Source: Nocardia africana NBRC 100379
Lineage (GTDB): Bacteria > Actinomycetota > Actinomycetes > Mycobacteriales > Mycobacteriaceae
Direction: 5' to 3'
Assembly: GCF_001612635.1 (NCBI RefSeq)
Contig: NZ_BDAV01000012.1
Span: forward strand, 186,001-250,000
DNA length: 64,000 nt
The translations under genes and the position numbers were made by a program. Under the pieces are notes generated by a model, which saw only the letters and a list, made by a program, of their open reading frames with translations, made no database searches and had not been told where the DNA came from. Within the stretch, counting starts at the first letter, position 1, and every line of letters starts with the position of its first letter. Of the stretch, positions 23,017 through 30,986 are shown piece after piece.

Positions 23017-23023
23017 TACGACC

Positions 23024-23947
23024 ATGAGTGATCAGGCGGCCTCGTCCGCGGACAGCGGGGTGGCCCGGATCATCGCGGTGGTCGTGACCCACAAACGCCG
23101 GGAACTGCTGAGCGAATCGCTGAAGGTGCTCGCCTCGCAGACCCGGCCGATCGATCATCTGATCGTCATCGACAACGGCAACGAGCCCGAGGTCGGCGAA
23201 CTGGTGGAAGAACAGCCGATCGAATCCACCTACCTGGGTTCCGAACACAACCTCGGCGGTGCGGGCGGCTTCGCCCTCGGCATGTTGCACGCGCTGACCA
23301 TGGGCGCGGACTGGGTGTGGCTGGCCGATGACGACGGCCGTCCCGAAGGTCCGGACGTGCTGGAGAAATTGCTCGATTGCGCCGAGCGCCACGGCCTTTC
23401 GGAGGTCTCGCCGGTGGTCGCCGATATCGACGATCCGGATCGGCTCGCATTTCCGCTGCGCCGCGGCGTGGTGTGGCGGCGGCTGCGGTCCGAACTCGGC
23501 GACGAGGATTTCCTGCCCGGCATCGCGTCGCTGTTCAACGGTGCCCTGATCTCCGCCGAGGCGCTCGAGGTGATCGGCGTCCCGGACCTGCGGCTTTTCG
23601 TGCGGGGTGACGAGGTCGAGGTGCACCGGCGGCTGGTGCGCTCGGGCCTGCCGTTCGGAACCTGTTTGCAGACGGCGTATCTGCACCCGAACGGGTCGGC
23701 GGAATTCAAGCCGATTCTGGGCGGGCGCATGCACACCCAATATCCGGACGATCCGGTCAAACGCTATTTCACCTACCGCAACCGTGGCTATTTGATGGCA
23801 CAGCCCGGGATGCGGAAACTGCTACCCCAGGAATGGGCGCGGTTCTCCTGGTTCTTCCTCGTACAGCAAAAAGATCCGGCCGGTCTGCGAGAATGGTTGC
23901 GGCTGCGGCGTCTGGGGCGACGCGAGCAGTTCCATAAACCCGGTTAG
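23024..23947 (+). CDS. glfT1: galactofuranosyltransferase GlfT1
   Basis: A GT2-family GT-A enzyme of 307 residues. It starts galactan by adding the first galactofuranose residues to the decaprenyl-PP-GlcNAc-Rha acceptor using UDP-Galf. Motifs are VARIIAVVVTHKRRELLSESLKVLASQTRPIDHLIVIDNG, GSEHNLGGAGGFALGM and the metal-binding DWVWLADDDGRP, with FNGALISAEA and RGDEVEVHRRL downstream. The start is ATG 23024 with AAGGA 7 nt upstream; an in-frame ATG at 22916 overlaps the wzt stop but would add a leader containing the palindromic repeat. Order wzm-wzt-glfT1 supports the call. Confidence 0.9.
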   Translation: MSDQAASSADSGVARIIAVVVTHKRRELLSESLKVLASQTRPIDHLIVIDNGNEPEVGELVEEQPIESTYLGSEHNLGGAGGFALGMLHALTMGADWVWLADDDGRPEGPDVLEKLLDCAERHGLSEVSPVVADIDDPDRLAFPLRRGVVWRRLRSELGDEDFLPGIASLFNGALISAEALEVIGVPDLRLFVRGDEVEVHRRLVRSGLPFGTCLQTAYLHPNGSAEFKPILGGRMHTQYPDDPVKRYFTYRNRGYLMAQPGMRKLLPQEWARFSWFFLVQQKDPAGLREWLRLRRLGRREQFHKPG

Positions 23948-23979
23948 ATCAGTGCTTTTCGCATGAGGAGGTAACGGCT

Positions 23980-24768
23980 GTGAGCAACCCCTACGGTGGG
24001 CAGCCACCCTATGGGCAACCATTCCAACCGAACGGTGCACAGCCGTATCCCCCGCCGCAGCCGAACGGTCCGTACGGCGCGCCGCCGCCGCACGGCGGTA
24101 GCGGAGCGGTTGCCGCGCCGGGGTATCCGCAGCCGCACGCGGGCTCGCAGCCACACATCCCCCAGCCGCACAGTGCGTCCCAGCCGCATCAGGCGCCGGG
24201 CTGGGGCGCTCCCCCGGCTCCGCCGCAGCCCTACGGTCAGCCGCCCGCCAATCCCTACGGTGCGCAACCGTATCCCGGTCAGCAGCAGTTCAATGGCGGC
24301 CCGGCACCCTACGGGGCGCCCAATCCGGTTGCGCCGCAAGGCCAATACGGCCCCTACGGCCCGGCTGCGCAGTTCCAGCCGCAACCCGGACCGCAGGGCA
24401 TCGTCGTCGACGCCTCGTACTTCCCACTGGGATTCCTGCTCGCGCTGACCGGCCCGAAGATCATCGTCAACGGCATGGAGGTGCCGATGGCGAAGTGGGG
24501 ACAAACCCACATTCCGGTCGGCCCCGGGCAGCACCACGTGCGCGTGGCGACCAAGTGGCTGTGGGATATGGGCCCGGCCGAGACCACCGTGCCGGTCGCC
24601 GAGGGCCACAGCACCCACGTCTACTACAAATCGCCTGCTATCGCCTTCATCAACGGTGCGATCGGGCCGGTGCCGCAGGCCGCGCCGGGTGCGATCGTGT
24701 CCTACATCAGCCTCGGCGTGGTCGGGGTGCTCATCCTGCTGCAGTTGCTGATCGCCTGCTCGCTCTGA
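23980..24768 (+). CDS. proline-rich membrane protein
   Basis: The 262-residue protein starts with about 140 residues of Pro/Gly/Tyr/Gln repeats (variants of PYGQP, QPNG, YGAPP), then a folded domain (GIVVDASYFPLGFLLALTGPKIIVNGMEVPMAKWGQTHIPVGPGQHHVRVATKWLW...) and a C-terminal membrane helix (AIVSYISLGVVGVLILLQLLIACSL). The start is GTG 23980, with GAGGAGG 7 nt upstream. The folded part has no clear match; the sequence suggests a beta domain. It follows glfT1 by 32 bp, perhaps co-transcribed. Confidence 0.8.
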   Translation: MSNPYGGQPPYGQPFQPNGAQPYPPPQPNGPYGAPPPHGGSGAVAAPGYPQPHAGSQPHIPQPHSASQPHQAPGWGAPPAPPQPYGQPPANPYGAQPYPGQQQFNGGPAPYGAPNPVAPQGQYGPYGPAAQFQPQPGPQGIVVDASYFPLGFLLALTGPKIIVNGMEVPMAKWGQTHIPVGPGQHHVRVATKWLWDMGPAETTVPVAEGHSTHVYYKSPAIAFINGAIGPVPQAAPGAIVSYISLGVVGVLILLQLLIACSL

Positions 24769-24777
24769 TCGGGCAGC

Positions 24778-24797
24778 CCGGGACGACGTAGTCCCGG
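24778..24797. terminator. short hairpin after the proline-rich gene
   Basis: CCGGGAC (24778-24784) pairs with GTCCCGG (24791-24797) around a GACGTA loop, 10 bp after the stop codon. There is no U-run, so it is a weak terminator candidate. Confidence 0.4.
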
Positions 24798-24904
24798 AAA
24801 AATACGTTGCGGCCCGTTCGGCGGGCTGTCATCGTTGATCCATCCGGTCGCCCACGCGACCGAACCGAGTATCGAGAGACGAGAGGGTCGAGGAGGTGGA
24901 ATAC

Positions 24905-25000
24905 GTGAACGTCGACAGTCGGATTGTCGCGGCCGGAGCCCGGTATCAGACCGAGAAGCGCTCCGCCGCACGTATTTCCACTCTTCTCCCCATGCACTGA
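24905..25000 (+). CDS. possible 31-residue leader peptide before rsgA
   Basis: A GTG at 24905 follows GAGGAGG by 8 nt and opens a short frame (VNVDSRIVAAGARYQTEK, then RSAARISTLLPMH) ending in TGA at 24998-25000, 30 bp before rsgA. The ribosome binding site is one of the best around and the peptide has no other explanation. It could couple rsgA expression to translation, or simply be chance. No match is recognised. Confidence 0.35.
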   Translation: MNVDSRIVAAGARYQTEKRSAARISTLLPMH

Positions 25001-25030
25001 GCCCTTCGCGGGCCCGGTGCCCGACGAAGG

Positions 25031-26119
25031 ATGTCTCCCCCCATGGTCGATGACGACCGTCTCATTCCTTACGGCTGGACCGCCGACCTCTCCGCCGCGT
25101 ACACAGGACTGCTCGATACCGGCTGGGTCCCGGCCCGCGTGATCCGGATGGATCGCAGTGAATGCGATGTCGCGACGCCCGACGGGCTCGCACGCGCCGA
25201 CTGCCCGCGGGCGGATACCAACATCAACGGCCTGTGTACCGGTGACTGGGTCGCCGTCGCACCGGCCGAATCAACCGCCGGCCCCGCGTTCACGGTACGA
25301 AAGTTGTTGCCGCGCCGCACGATTCTGCAGCGCGCGACGGTATCCGGCCGATCCGACGCGCAGGTGCTGGCCACCAATGTGGATACCGTCGCGATCTGTG
25401 TCGCCGCCGACGGCGAGATCGACCTGGGTCGCATCGAACGGATGCTGGCCCTGGTCTGGGAGTCCGGTGCGCAGCCGGTGGTGGTGCTGACGAAATGCGA
25501 TCTGGCGCCGGATGTTTCACTGTCCGAGGTGCGCGCCGCCGCGCCGGGTGCGGCGGTGGTGCCGGTATCGGCCACCACCGGCGCCGGTATGGATACGCTG
25601 CGCGCGGTGGCGGCCGGCACGGTCGCATTGATCGGATCGTCCGGCGCCGGCAAGTCGACTCTGGCCAATGCGCTGCTGGGCGAGGAGGTTTTCGCGACGG
25701 ACCGGGTCCGCGCCTCGGACAAGCGCGGGCGGCACACCACGGTGCATCGCGAGTTGCGGCCGATCCCCGGTGGCGGAACTCTGATCGACACTCCCGGACT
25801 CCGGGCGATCGGTCTCTGGGCTGCCGAACAGGGTCTGGCCAGGACATTCACCGATATCGAAGCGCTGGCGGCGCAGTGCCGATTCTCCGACTGCGAGCAC
25901 CGCACCGAACCCGGATGTGCGATCCTCGCGGCCCTCGGCACCGGCGAACTGCCGCAGCGACGACTGGACAGCTACCGCAAACTGCAGCGCGAGAACGACC
26001 GGCTCGCCGCCCGCAGCGACGCGCGGTTGCGTGCCGAACGGGAGCGGGTGTGGCGCGAGATCAGCAAATCGCAGCGGCGAATGTACAAGGAACGTGATCC
26101 TCGTCGCCATCGCCGCTGA
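25031..26119 (+). CDS. rsgA: small ribosomal subunit biogenesis GTPase RsgA
   Basis: A circularly permuted GTPase of 362 residues: an OB-fold N-terminal domain (GLARADCPRADTNINGLCTGDWVAVAP), then G4 VLTKCDL, G5 VPVSATT, G1 ALIGSSGAGKSTLANALLG, G2 region SDKRGRHTT and G3 LIDTPGLR, and a zinc finger CRFSDCEHRTEPGC. It checks late maturation of the 30S subunit. ATG 25031 has its AGG too close; ATG 25043 (MVDDDR) is a good alternative with AAGGA 11 nt upstream. Confidence 0.9.
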   Translation: MSPPMVDDDRLIPYGWTADLSAAYTGLLDTGWVPARVIRMDRSECDVATPDGLARADCPRADTNINGLCTGDWVAVAPAESTAGPAFTVRKLLPRRTILQRATVSGRSDAQVLATNVDTVAICVAADGEIDLGRIERMLALVWESGAQPVVVLTKCDLAPDVSLSEVRAAAPGAAVVPVSATTGAGMDTLRAVAAGTVALIGSSGAGKSTLANALLGEEVFATDRVRASDKRGRHTTVHRELRPIPGGGTLIDTPGLRAIGLWAAEQGLARTFTDIEALAAQCRFSDCEHRTEPGCAILAALGTGELPQRRLDSYRKLQRENDRLAARSDARLRAERERVWREISKSQRRMYKERDPRRHRR

Positions 26120-26122
26120 CCA

Positions 26123-26142
26123 CTATGCAACTGATTGCATAG
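26123..26142. promoter_or_regulatory. CTATGCAA-N4-TTGCATAG palindrome upstream of an SDR gene
   Basis: Perfect 8-bp arms around CTGA, 104 bp before the SDR start and only 3 bp after the rsgA stop. It resembles TetR-family operators and overlaps the region where the SDR promoter should be. Confidence 0.5.
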
Positions 26143-26245
26143 CTCAGCTCGGTGCCCTACTGTGCGAATCGGGTAGTTCAGCACCCCGGCTCCGCCGGAT
26201 CGCCGATCATGGAGCCGGGGTGATCGCACAGATGGGAGCAGGGAT

Positions 26246-27094
26246 ATGACCGAAGCGGGTAAGCCACTGGCCGGCCGCACCATGATCATGTCGGGTGGTA
26301 GTCGCGGCATCGGCCTGGAGATCGCCAAGCGGGCCGCCGCCGACGGTGCGAACATCACGCTGATCGCCAAGACCGATCAGCCGCATCCGAAACTTCCGGG
26401 CACGATCCACACCGCGGCCGAGGAACTCGAGGCCGTCGGCGGCCGGGTGCACAAATTCGTCGGTGACGTGCGCGACGACGAGGGCGTCGCCGAAGCCGTG
26501 CGCCAGACCGTGGAGCGGTTCGGCGGTATCGATATCGTCGTCAACAACGCCTCGGCAATCGATCTGTCGCCGACCGAAACGCTGTCGATGAAGAAGTACG
26601 ACCTGATGCAGGACATCAACTGCCGCGGCAGTTTCCTGCTGTCGAAGACCAGCATCCCCGCCTTGCGGGAATCGGCGGAGGCCGGCCGCAATCCGCACAT
26701 TCTCACCCTGTCGCCGCCGCTGAACCTGGACCCGAAATGGGCGGGCAGCTCGCTGGGCTACACCATCGCCAAGTACGGAATGTCGCTCACCACTTTGGGT
26801 TTGGCCGAGGAGCTGCGCAAGTACGGCATCGGCGTCAACTCGCTGTGGCCGCGCACCACGATCGCCACCGCCGCGGTCCGCAACCTGCTCGGCGGTGAGG
26901 AAATGGTCCAGACCTCCCGCACCCCCGACATCTACGCCGACGCCGCGTATCTGGTCCTCACCGCGCCCGCCAAGGACACCACCGGCAACTTCTTCATCGA
27001 CGACGAGGTGCTCAACGCGCACGGCATCACCGATCTGGACAAGTACCGCGTGGTCCCCGGTGACGGCCCGCTGACCACGGACCTGTTCCTGTAA
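26246..27094 (+). CDS. short-chain dehydrogenase (HSDL2-like)
   Basis: The 282-residue SDR has SGGSRGIGLEIAKRAAADGANITLIAKTDQPHPKLPGTIHTAAEELEAVGG at the N-terminus, VNNASAIDL near residue 105, and a Tyr-Lys pair in LGYTIAKYGMS. The insert TDQPHPKLPGTIHTAAEE is characteristic of hydroxysteroid-dehydrogenase-like protein 2 relatives. Its catalytic Ser position reads LSPP. The substrate is unknown. A strong TGCAA-type palindrome lies upstream and a hairpin follows. Confidence 0.85.
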   Translation: MTEAGKPLAGRTMIMSGGSRGIGLEIAKRAAADGANITLIAKTDQPHPKLPGTIHTAAEELEAVGGRVHKFVGDVRDDEGVAEAVRQTVERFGGIDIVVNNASAIDLSPTETLSMKKYDLMQDINCRGSFLLSKTSIPALRESAEAGRNPHILTLSPPLNLDPKWAGSSLGYTIAKYGMSLTTLGLAEELRKYGIGVNSLWPRTTIATAAVRNLLGGEEMVQTSRTPDIYADAAYLVLTAPAKDTTGNFFIDDEVLNAHGITDLDKYRVVPGDGPLTTDLFL

Positions 27095-27110
27095 GCCGCG
27101 AATCCGCCGA

Positions 27111-27139
27111 TGCCCGCCCGGTGGCGTACCGGGCGGGCA
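27111..27139. terminator. bidirectional hairpin terminator
   Basis: TGCCCGCCCGGT pairs with ACCGGGCGGGCA around GGCGT, between the convergent SDR and GlfT2-like genes, 7 bp from the latter's stop. Confidence 0.75.
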
Positions 27140-27145
27140 CGCGGT

Positions 27146-29116
27146 TCAGATGCCGTAGAGCCGTTCCCAGTTCTCGCGGCTGGTCAGTTCCGGTGCGGCC
27201 GCCCGGTATTGCCGGCTCAGCTCCGGAAGTTCGCGGCGCAGCCGGCGCAGGACCCGGATGGTGCGCAGCAGCAGGGCGCGAGCCTTCTCCTTGTCCCGCT
27301 GCCGGATTCGCACGCCGGACTGCGAGGCATCGGTCACCACGACGTGGTCGAACAGGGCCAGGTGCCACCAGTGCGCATCCTCGCGGGTGACGCCCACGAC
27401 GCCGTGCTGGGTACGTCCGGTCCACTGCTGGATCGCGCGCTTGACCAGCACCAGCAGCGGGCGGCTCGGTTCACCGCCGGCGCGGCGGAGCTGGATGTCG
27501 GACTGCCGGACCGGTGCGGTGGCGGCCGGGTGCTTCTTGGTCTCGGCGTAGTCGCTGCGGCTGGCGCGGGCGGCCGCCAGGGCCTGAATTCCGCCGTCGC
27601 GCAGGATCTTCGGGCCCTGCAGGAAGTCTTCGATGCCCTGCAGCGTGGTGTGCGCGAGGCCGTACTGCATACCCACCAGATATTCCGCGATCTCACGGAA
27701 CAGCTTGCGGGTCACCGCCTTCGGGTCGAGATCGGTATGCATGGAGCTGACGATGAGCGAGTTGCGCATGCTGAAGTAGCGCGCCCAGTCGTCGAAATCC
27801 TTCCAGTAGAAGTCCGCGTGCCAGACCGCCGCATTCGGCAGTGTCACGGTCACGAATCCGGCCTCGCGGGCGCGCACGCCGTATTCGACGTCGTCCCACT
27901 GGAAGAAGATCGGCAGCGGCAGTCCGATCCGGGCCACCACCTCGGCCGGGATCAGGCAGGTCCACCAGGCGTTGTAGCCGGCGTCGACGCGGCGCTCCTG
28001 ATTGCGCTTGAGCATGCTGGTGTTGCGCAGCGCCTTGGGCACCTTCTGACCGTGCCGAAGCTCGTTCAGATGCACCTCCTCGGCGCCGACGTTGAGATAG
28101 TCGGGGTTGAGAAGGAACAGCATCTGCGCGCCGACCAGCGTCGGTTCCACCGTGAGATTGGCAAAGGCGTTGAGCCGCAACACCGTTTCGGGCTCGCAGA
28201 GGATGTCGTCGTCCATCAGGATGACATCGGCGTGCTCGTTCGCCGCCGACACCTCGTACAACCCGCGGGTGAATCCGCCCGCCCCGCCGAGATTCGGCTG
28301 CCGGATGTAGCGCAGTTTGTCACCGAAGCGCGGCCGCGTCTGCTGGAACAGCTCCCGGTCCGAGACCAGGTCGGTGCCCTGGTCGACCACGTAGACCGCG
28401 TCGATGGCGGCCAGCACCTCCGGATCCGAGGCGAGCGCGGCGACCGTGTGTGCGCAGTCCTCGGCCCGGTTGAAGGTGCAGATCGCGATCGCGACCGGGC
28501 GGACCCGGTCCGGAGCGGGAGCGGTCCAGGTGAGCTCATCGATCGCGAGTTCGCCGCCGACAGCATCGAATTCGACCCACAGCGCCCCGCCGTCCACGTA
28601 CTGATCCAGCGGCGCCCGCAGGGTGACCACGCGGTGCTCGACTTCGCCCGACCGGGGACCCTCCGTGGTTACACAAGCTGCCGCCTCCGGGCCCTGACCG
28701 TTCGGGCGGGCGGCATCCACATCCGCGGAGTCGATGATGCGCCGGTGCCCGGCGATATCGGAGGCGGCCAGCCGGATCCGGGCGCGATCGCCGACCGCGA
28801 CCCGCATCGAAACCTCGACCTCGGTCACCGTCGTCCAGCGCTGCCAGTAGCTGGCCGCGAACCGGCCGAAATAGGTGTTGGTGTGCGCGTGCGCGCCCTT
28901 TTCCAGCCGCAGCGACAGCCGTTCGCGATGCGATTTGCCCTTGACCACCGCATACAATTCGTCGCTGATCTTGGGCGCCGGGCCGGTGAAAATGCCGCGG
29001 GCCAGAACCAGGCGGTCGGGGGCGCGGTGCTCGGTCCGCAGGGCGCCGGGTGCGGGCTCGGCGATGCGCGGATCGTTCTCGGTTGCGGTCACGGCCTGGC
29101 CAGCCGACTGATCCAT
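27146..29116 (-). CDS. GlfT2-like galactofuranosyltransferase
   Basis: The 656-residue protein has the four-part layout of GlfT2 (Rv3808c): an N-terminal beta-barrel (TYFGRFAASYWQRWTTVTEVEV), a GT-A catalytic domain (IAICTFNRAEDCAHTV, RQPNLGGAGGFTRGLYE, DVILMDDDI, NAWWTCLIPAEVV, FFQWDDVEYGVRAREAGF, TLPNAAVWH) and two helical C-terminal parts (DAHWWHLALFDHVVVTDAS, REN WERLYGI at the end). GlfT2 polymerises cell-wall galactan from UDP-Galf. In mycobacteria glfT2 lies beside glf; here it stands with a GtrA gene downstream of it on the same strand order, so it may be the only copy or a paralogue. Confidence 0.82.
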   Translation of the reverse strand: MDQSAGQAVTATENDPRIAEPAPGALRTEHRAPDRLVLARGIFTGPAPKISDELYAVVKGKSHRERLSLRLEKGAHAHTNTYFGRFAASYWQRWTTVTEVEVSMRVAVGDRARIRLAASDIAGHRRIIDSADVDAARPNGQGPEAAACVTTEGPRSGEVEHRVVTLRAPLDQYVDGGALWVEFDAVGGELAIDELTWTAPAPDRVRPVAIAICTFNRAEDCAHTVAALASDPEVLAAIDAVYVVDQGTDLVSDRELFQQTRPRFGDKLRYIRQPNLGGAGGFTRGLYEVSAANEHADVILMDDDILCEPETVLRLNAFANLTVEPTLVGAQMLFLLNPDYLNVGAEEVHLNELRHGQKVPKALRNTSMLKRNQERRVDAGYNAWWTCLIPAEVVARIGLPLPIFFQWDDVEYGVRAREAGFVTVTLPNAAVWHADFYWKDFDDWARYFSMRNSLIVSSMHTDLDPKAVTRKLFREIAEYLVGMQYGLAHTTLQGIEDFLQGPKILRDGGIQALAAARASRSDYAETKKHPAATAPVRQSDIQLRRAGGEPSRPLLVLVKRAIQQWTGRTQHGVVGVTREDAHWWHLALFDHVVVTDASQSGVRIRQRDKEKARALLLRTIRVLRRLRRELPELSRQYRAAAPELTSRENWERLYGI

Positions 29117-29265
29117 GGTGGAATCCCTCGTAAACAGTGTCCGATGGCGCCGAATCCGGCGCGGGCGCGGTCAAGTGCGGGCTCGGTGCGAGCGATACCC
29201 ATTATGTCCGTCTCATGTCGCTCGGTCCGACCGGAGGGCCGGTGATCGACAATTGCGAAGCACGA

Positions 29266-29793
29266 TCATCGGCCCGACCGGGTGCGGGTGTCCCGCAAAT
29301 CCCGACCCGAGCGGGACTCGACGAAGACGAAAGTGTCGTAGGCCCAGTAGCGGAAAACCACCGCCACGATCTGGCCGATCAGGGTGCCGGAGATGTTGTC
29401 CGCCAGCGGCGAGGACAAGTGCAGCACATATCGGGAGAATCCGAGACACCCCAGCTGCAATCCGATGGCAACCACATTGAAAACGGCGTACAGCAGATAT
29501 TCGCGACCGGGACTGCCGCCCTGCTTGTGCGCGAAAGTCCACCATTTGTTGCCGAAATACGTGACCACCGTGGCCACCAGAATCGAGATGATCTTCGCGA
29601 CCAGCGGCGCCCGATTCAGAACTCCGTCGCCGCCCCAGAAGACCAGCACATTGTAGGTTCCGGCGTCGACGAGAAAGCCGATCGCGCCGACCACCAGAAA
29701 GGCCGATCCCTGCCGCAAGGCGGTGACGACCTTGTGTCGCAAGCTATCGCCGGTTCGATCGACCGGTTCGGTCGCCGTCTCACTGCTGGCCAC
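29266..29793 (-). CDS. GtrA-family membrane protein
   Basis: A 175-residue polytopic protein with four membrane helices typical of GtrA: FLVVGAIGFLVDAGTYNVLVFW, AKIISILVATVVTYFGNKWWTF, EYLLYAVFNVVAIGLQLGCLGFS, and LIGQIVAVVFRYWAYDTFVF. GtrA proteins are linked to flipping or anchoring of polyprenyl-phosphate sugars. The GTG at 29793 (VASSETAT) is chosen; the open frame extends further upstream with a poorly conserved, Arg/Pro-rich sequence. It lies 149 bp upstream of the GlfT2-like gene on the same strand and is divergent from a DPM1-like transferase. Confidence 0.85.
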   Translation of the reverse strand: MASSETATEPVDRTGDSLRHKVVTALRQGSAFLVVGAIGFLVDAGTYNVLVFWGGDGVLNRAPLVAKIISILVATVVTYFGNKWWTFAHKQGGSPGREYLLYAVFNVVAIGLQLGCLGFSRYVLHLSSPLADNISGTLIGQIVAVVFRYWAYDTFVFVESRSGRDLRDTRTRSGR

Positions 29794-30020
29794 CCGGCGA
29801 CGGTACCGCACCGGGGTTCCCCACCGCGTGATGCCGGTGGGAGCGCAGCCTGCCGCGGGTGCGATCGGGCGGCTCCCAGCGGCCGCGAAGGCCGCGAGGT
29901 CGGGGCGGCGCACCGGCCCGCGACCGACACAGTGAGGGTTAGCGGGCGCGAGTCCGGCGACGGCCTGTACCCTCCCGGTGTTCCGTATTTCATCGGCCGA
30001 TCAAATGAGGGATTGACGGG

Positions 30021-30986
30021 GTGAACCCCACCGAGCTTCGCATCGCCGCCATCGTGCCCTGCCACAACGAGGAGGCTGCGGTCGCCAAGGTCGTCACGGA
30101 CCTCAAGGCAGCCGTGCCGGGCATCGACGTCTACGTCTACGACAACCGCAGCACGGACGCCACCGCCGAACGTGCCCGCGAGGCGGGCGCGATCGTGCGC
30201 ACCGAGACCGTCAAGGGCAAGGGCAACGTGGTCCGTCGCGCGTTCGCCGATATCGAGGCCGATATCTACCTCATGATCGACGGCGACGACACCTACGACG
30301 CCTTCGCCGCTCCGAAGATGATCGAGGCACTGCTGTCCGGCCCCTACGACCACGTCCTGGGCGTGCGGAAAGAGGACGAGGGCACGCAGGCGTACCGCGC
30401 GGGCCACGAAGCCGGTAACCGCGTGCTCAACGGCGTGGTCGGCAAGGTGTTCGGCGAGAACGTCGAAGACATGCTCTCCGGATATCGGGTGTTCTCCCGC
30501 CGCTTCGTGAAGAGTTTCCCCGCGGTGTCGCGCGAATTCGAGATCGAAACCGAATTGACCGTGCATTCGCTGCATCTGCGGGTACCGCAGACCTCGGTGC
30601 GGGTGGGATTCCGCGACCGTCCCGAGGGCAGTGAATCCAAACTGCGCACCTACCACGACGGATTCAAGATCCTGGGCCTGATCTTCGGCCTGGCCCGGCA
30701 CGAACGCCCGGTGGCGTTCTACGGATTGTTCGGGACGCTGGCCTGGCTGATCTCGATCATTCTGATCGTGCCGATCGTGATCCAGTTCTACGAAATCCAC
30801 CAGGTGCCGCGGTTCCCGACGCTGTTCCTCGGCTTCACCCTGCTGCTGCTGGGCAGCCTGGCATGGACCGCCGGCCTGATCCTCGACGGCATCCGCCGGT
30901 CCCGGCACGAGGCCGCCCGCCTGATGTACCTGCGGTACTCGGCCGTCGGTGTCGAAACGCCCGAGCAGGTCCGGCAGGGGCACTGA
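30021..30986 (+). CDS. DPM1-like polyprenyl-phosphate glycosyltransferase
   Basis: A GT2 enzyme of 321 residues: IAAIVPCHNEEAAVAKVVTDLK, DNRSTDATAERAREAGA, GKGNVVRRAFADIEADIYLMIDGDDTYDA (metal-binding DGDD), followed by MLSGYRVFSRRFVKSFP and two C-terminal membrane helices (FYGLFGTLAWLISIILIVPIVIQFY; TLFLGFTLLLLGSLAWTAGLIL). It should load a sugar on polyprenyl phosphate at the inner membrane face; glucose (PpgS-like) or another hexose is possible. The start is GTG 30021. It overlaps the next gene by one base. Confidence 0.87.
   Translation: MNPTELRIAAIVPCHNEEAAVAKVVTDLKAAVPGIDVYVYDNRSTDATAERAREAGAIVRTETVKGKGNVVRRAFADIEADIYLMIDGDDTYDAFAAPKMIEALLSGPYDHVLGVRKEDEGTQAYRAGHEAGNRVLNGVVGKVFGENVEDMLSGYRVFSRRFVKSFPAVSREFEIETELTVHSLHLRVPQTSVRVGFRDRPEGSESKLRTYHDGFKILGLIFGLARHERPVAFYGLFGTLAWLISIILIVPIVIQFYEIHQVPRFPTLFLGFTLLLLGSLAWTAGLILDGIRRSRHEAARLMYLRYSAVGVETPEQVRQGH

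Noticed and set aside
22916..23023. Start of glfT1 at the ATG overlapping the wzt stop
   Set aside because: The extra 36 residues come largely from the palindromic repeat and have no family resemblance; ATG 23024 has a better ribosome binding site. It remains a minor alternative.
27110..29245. A 711-residue open frame on the + strand opposite the GlfT2-like gene
   Set aside because: It is Arg/Gly/His-rich with no motifs or ribosome binding site, and lies antisense to a gene with clear family motifs. Long antisense frames are expected at this GC content.
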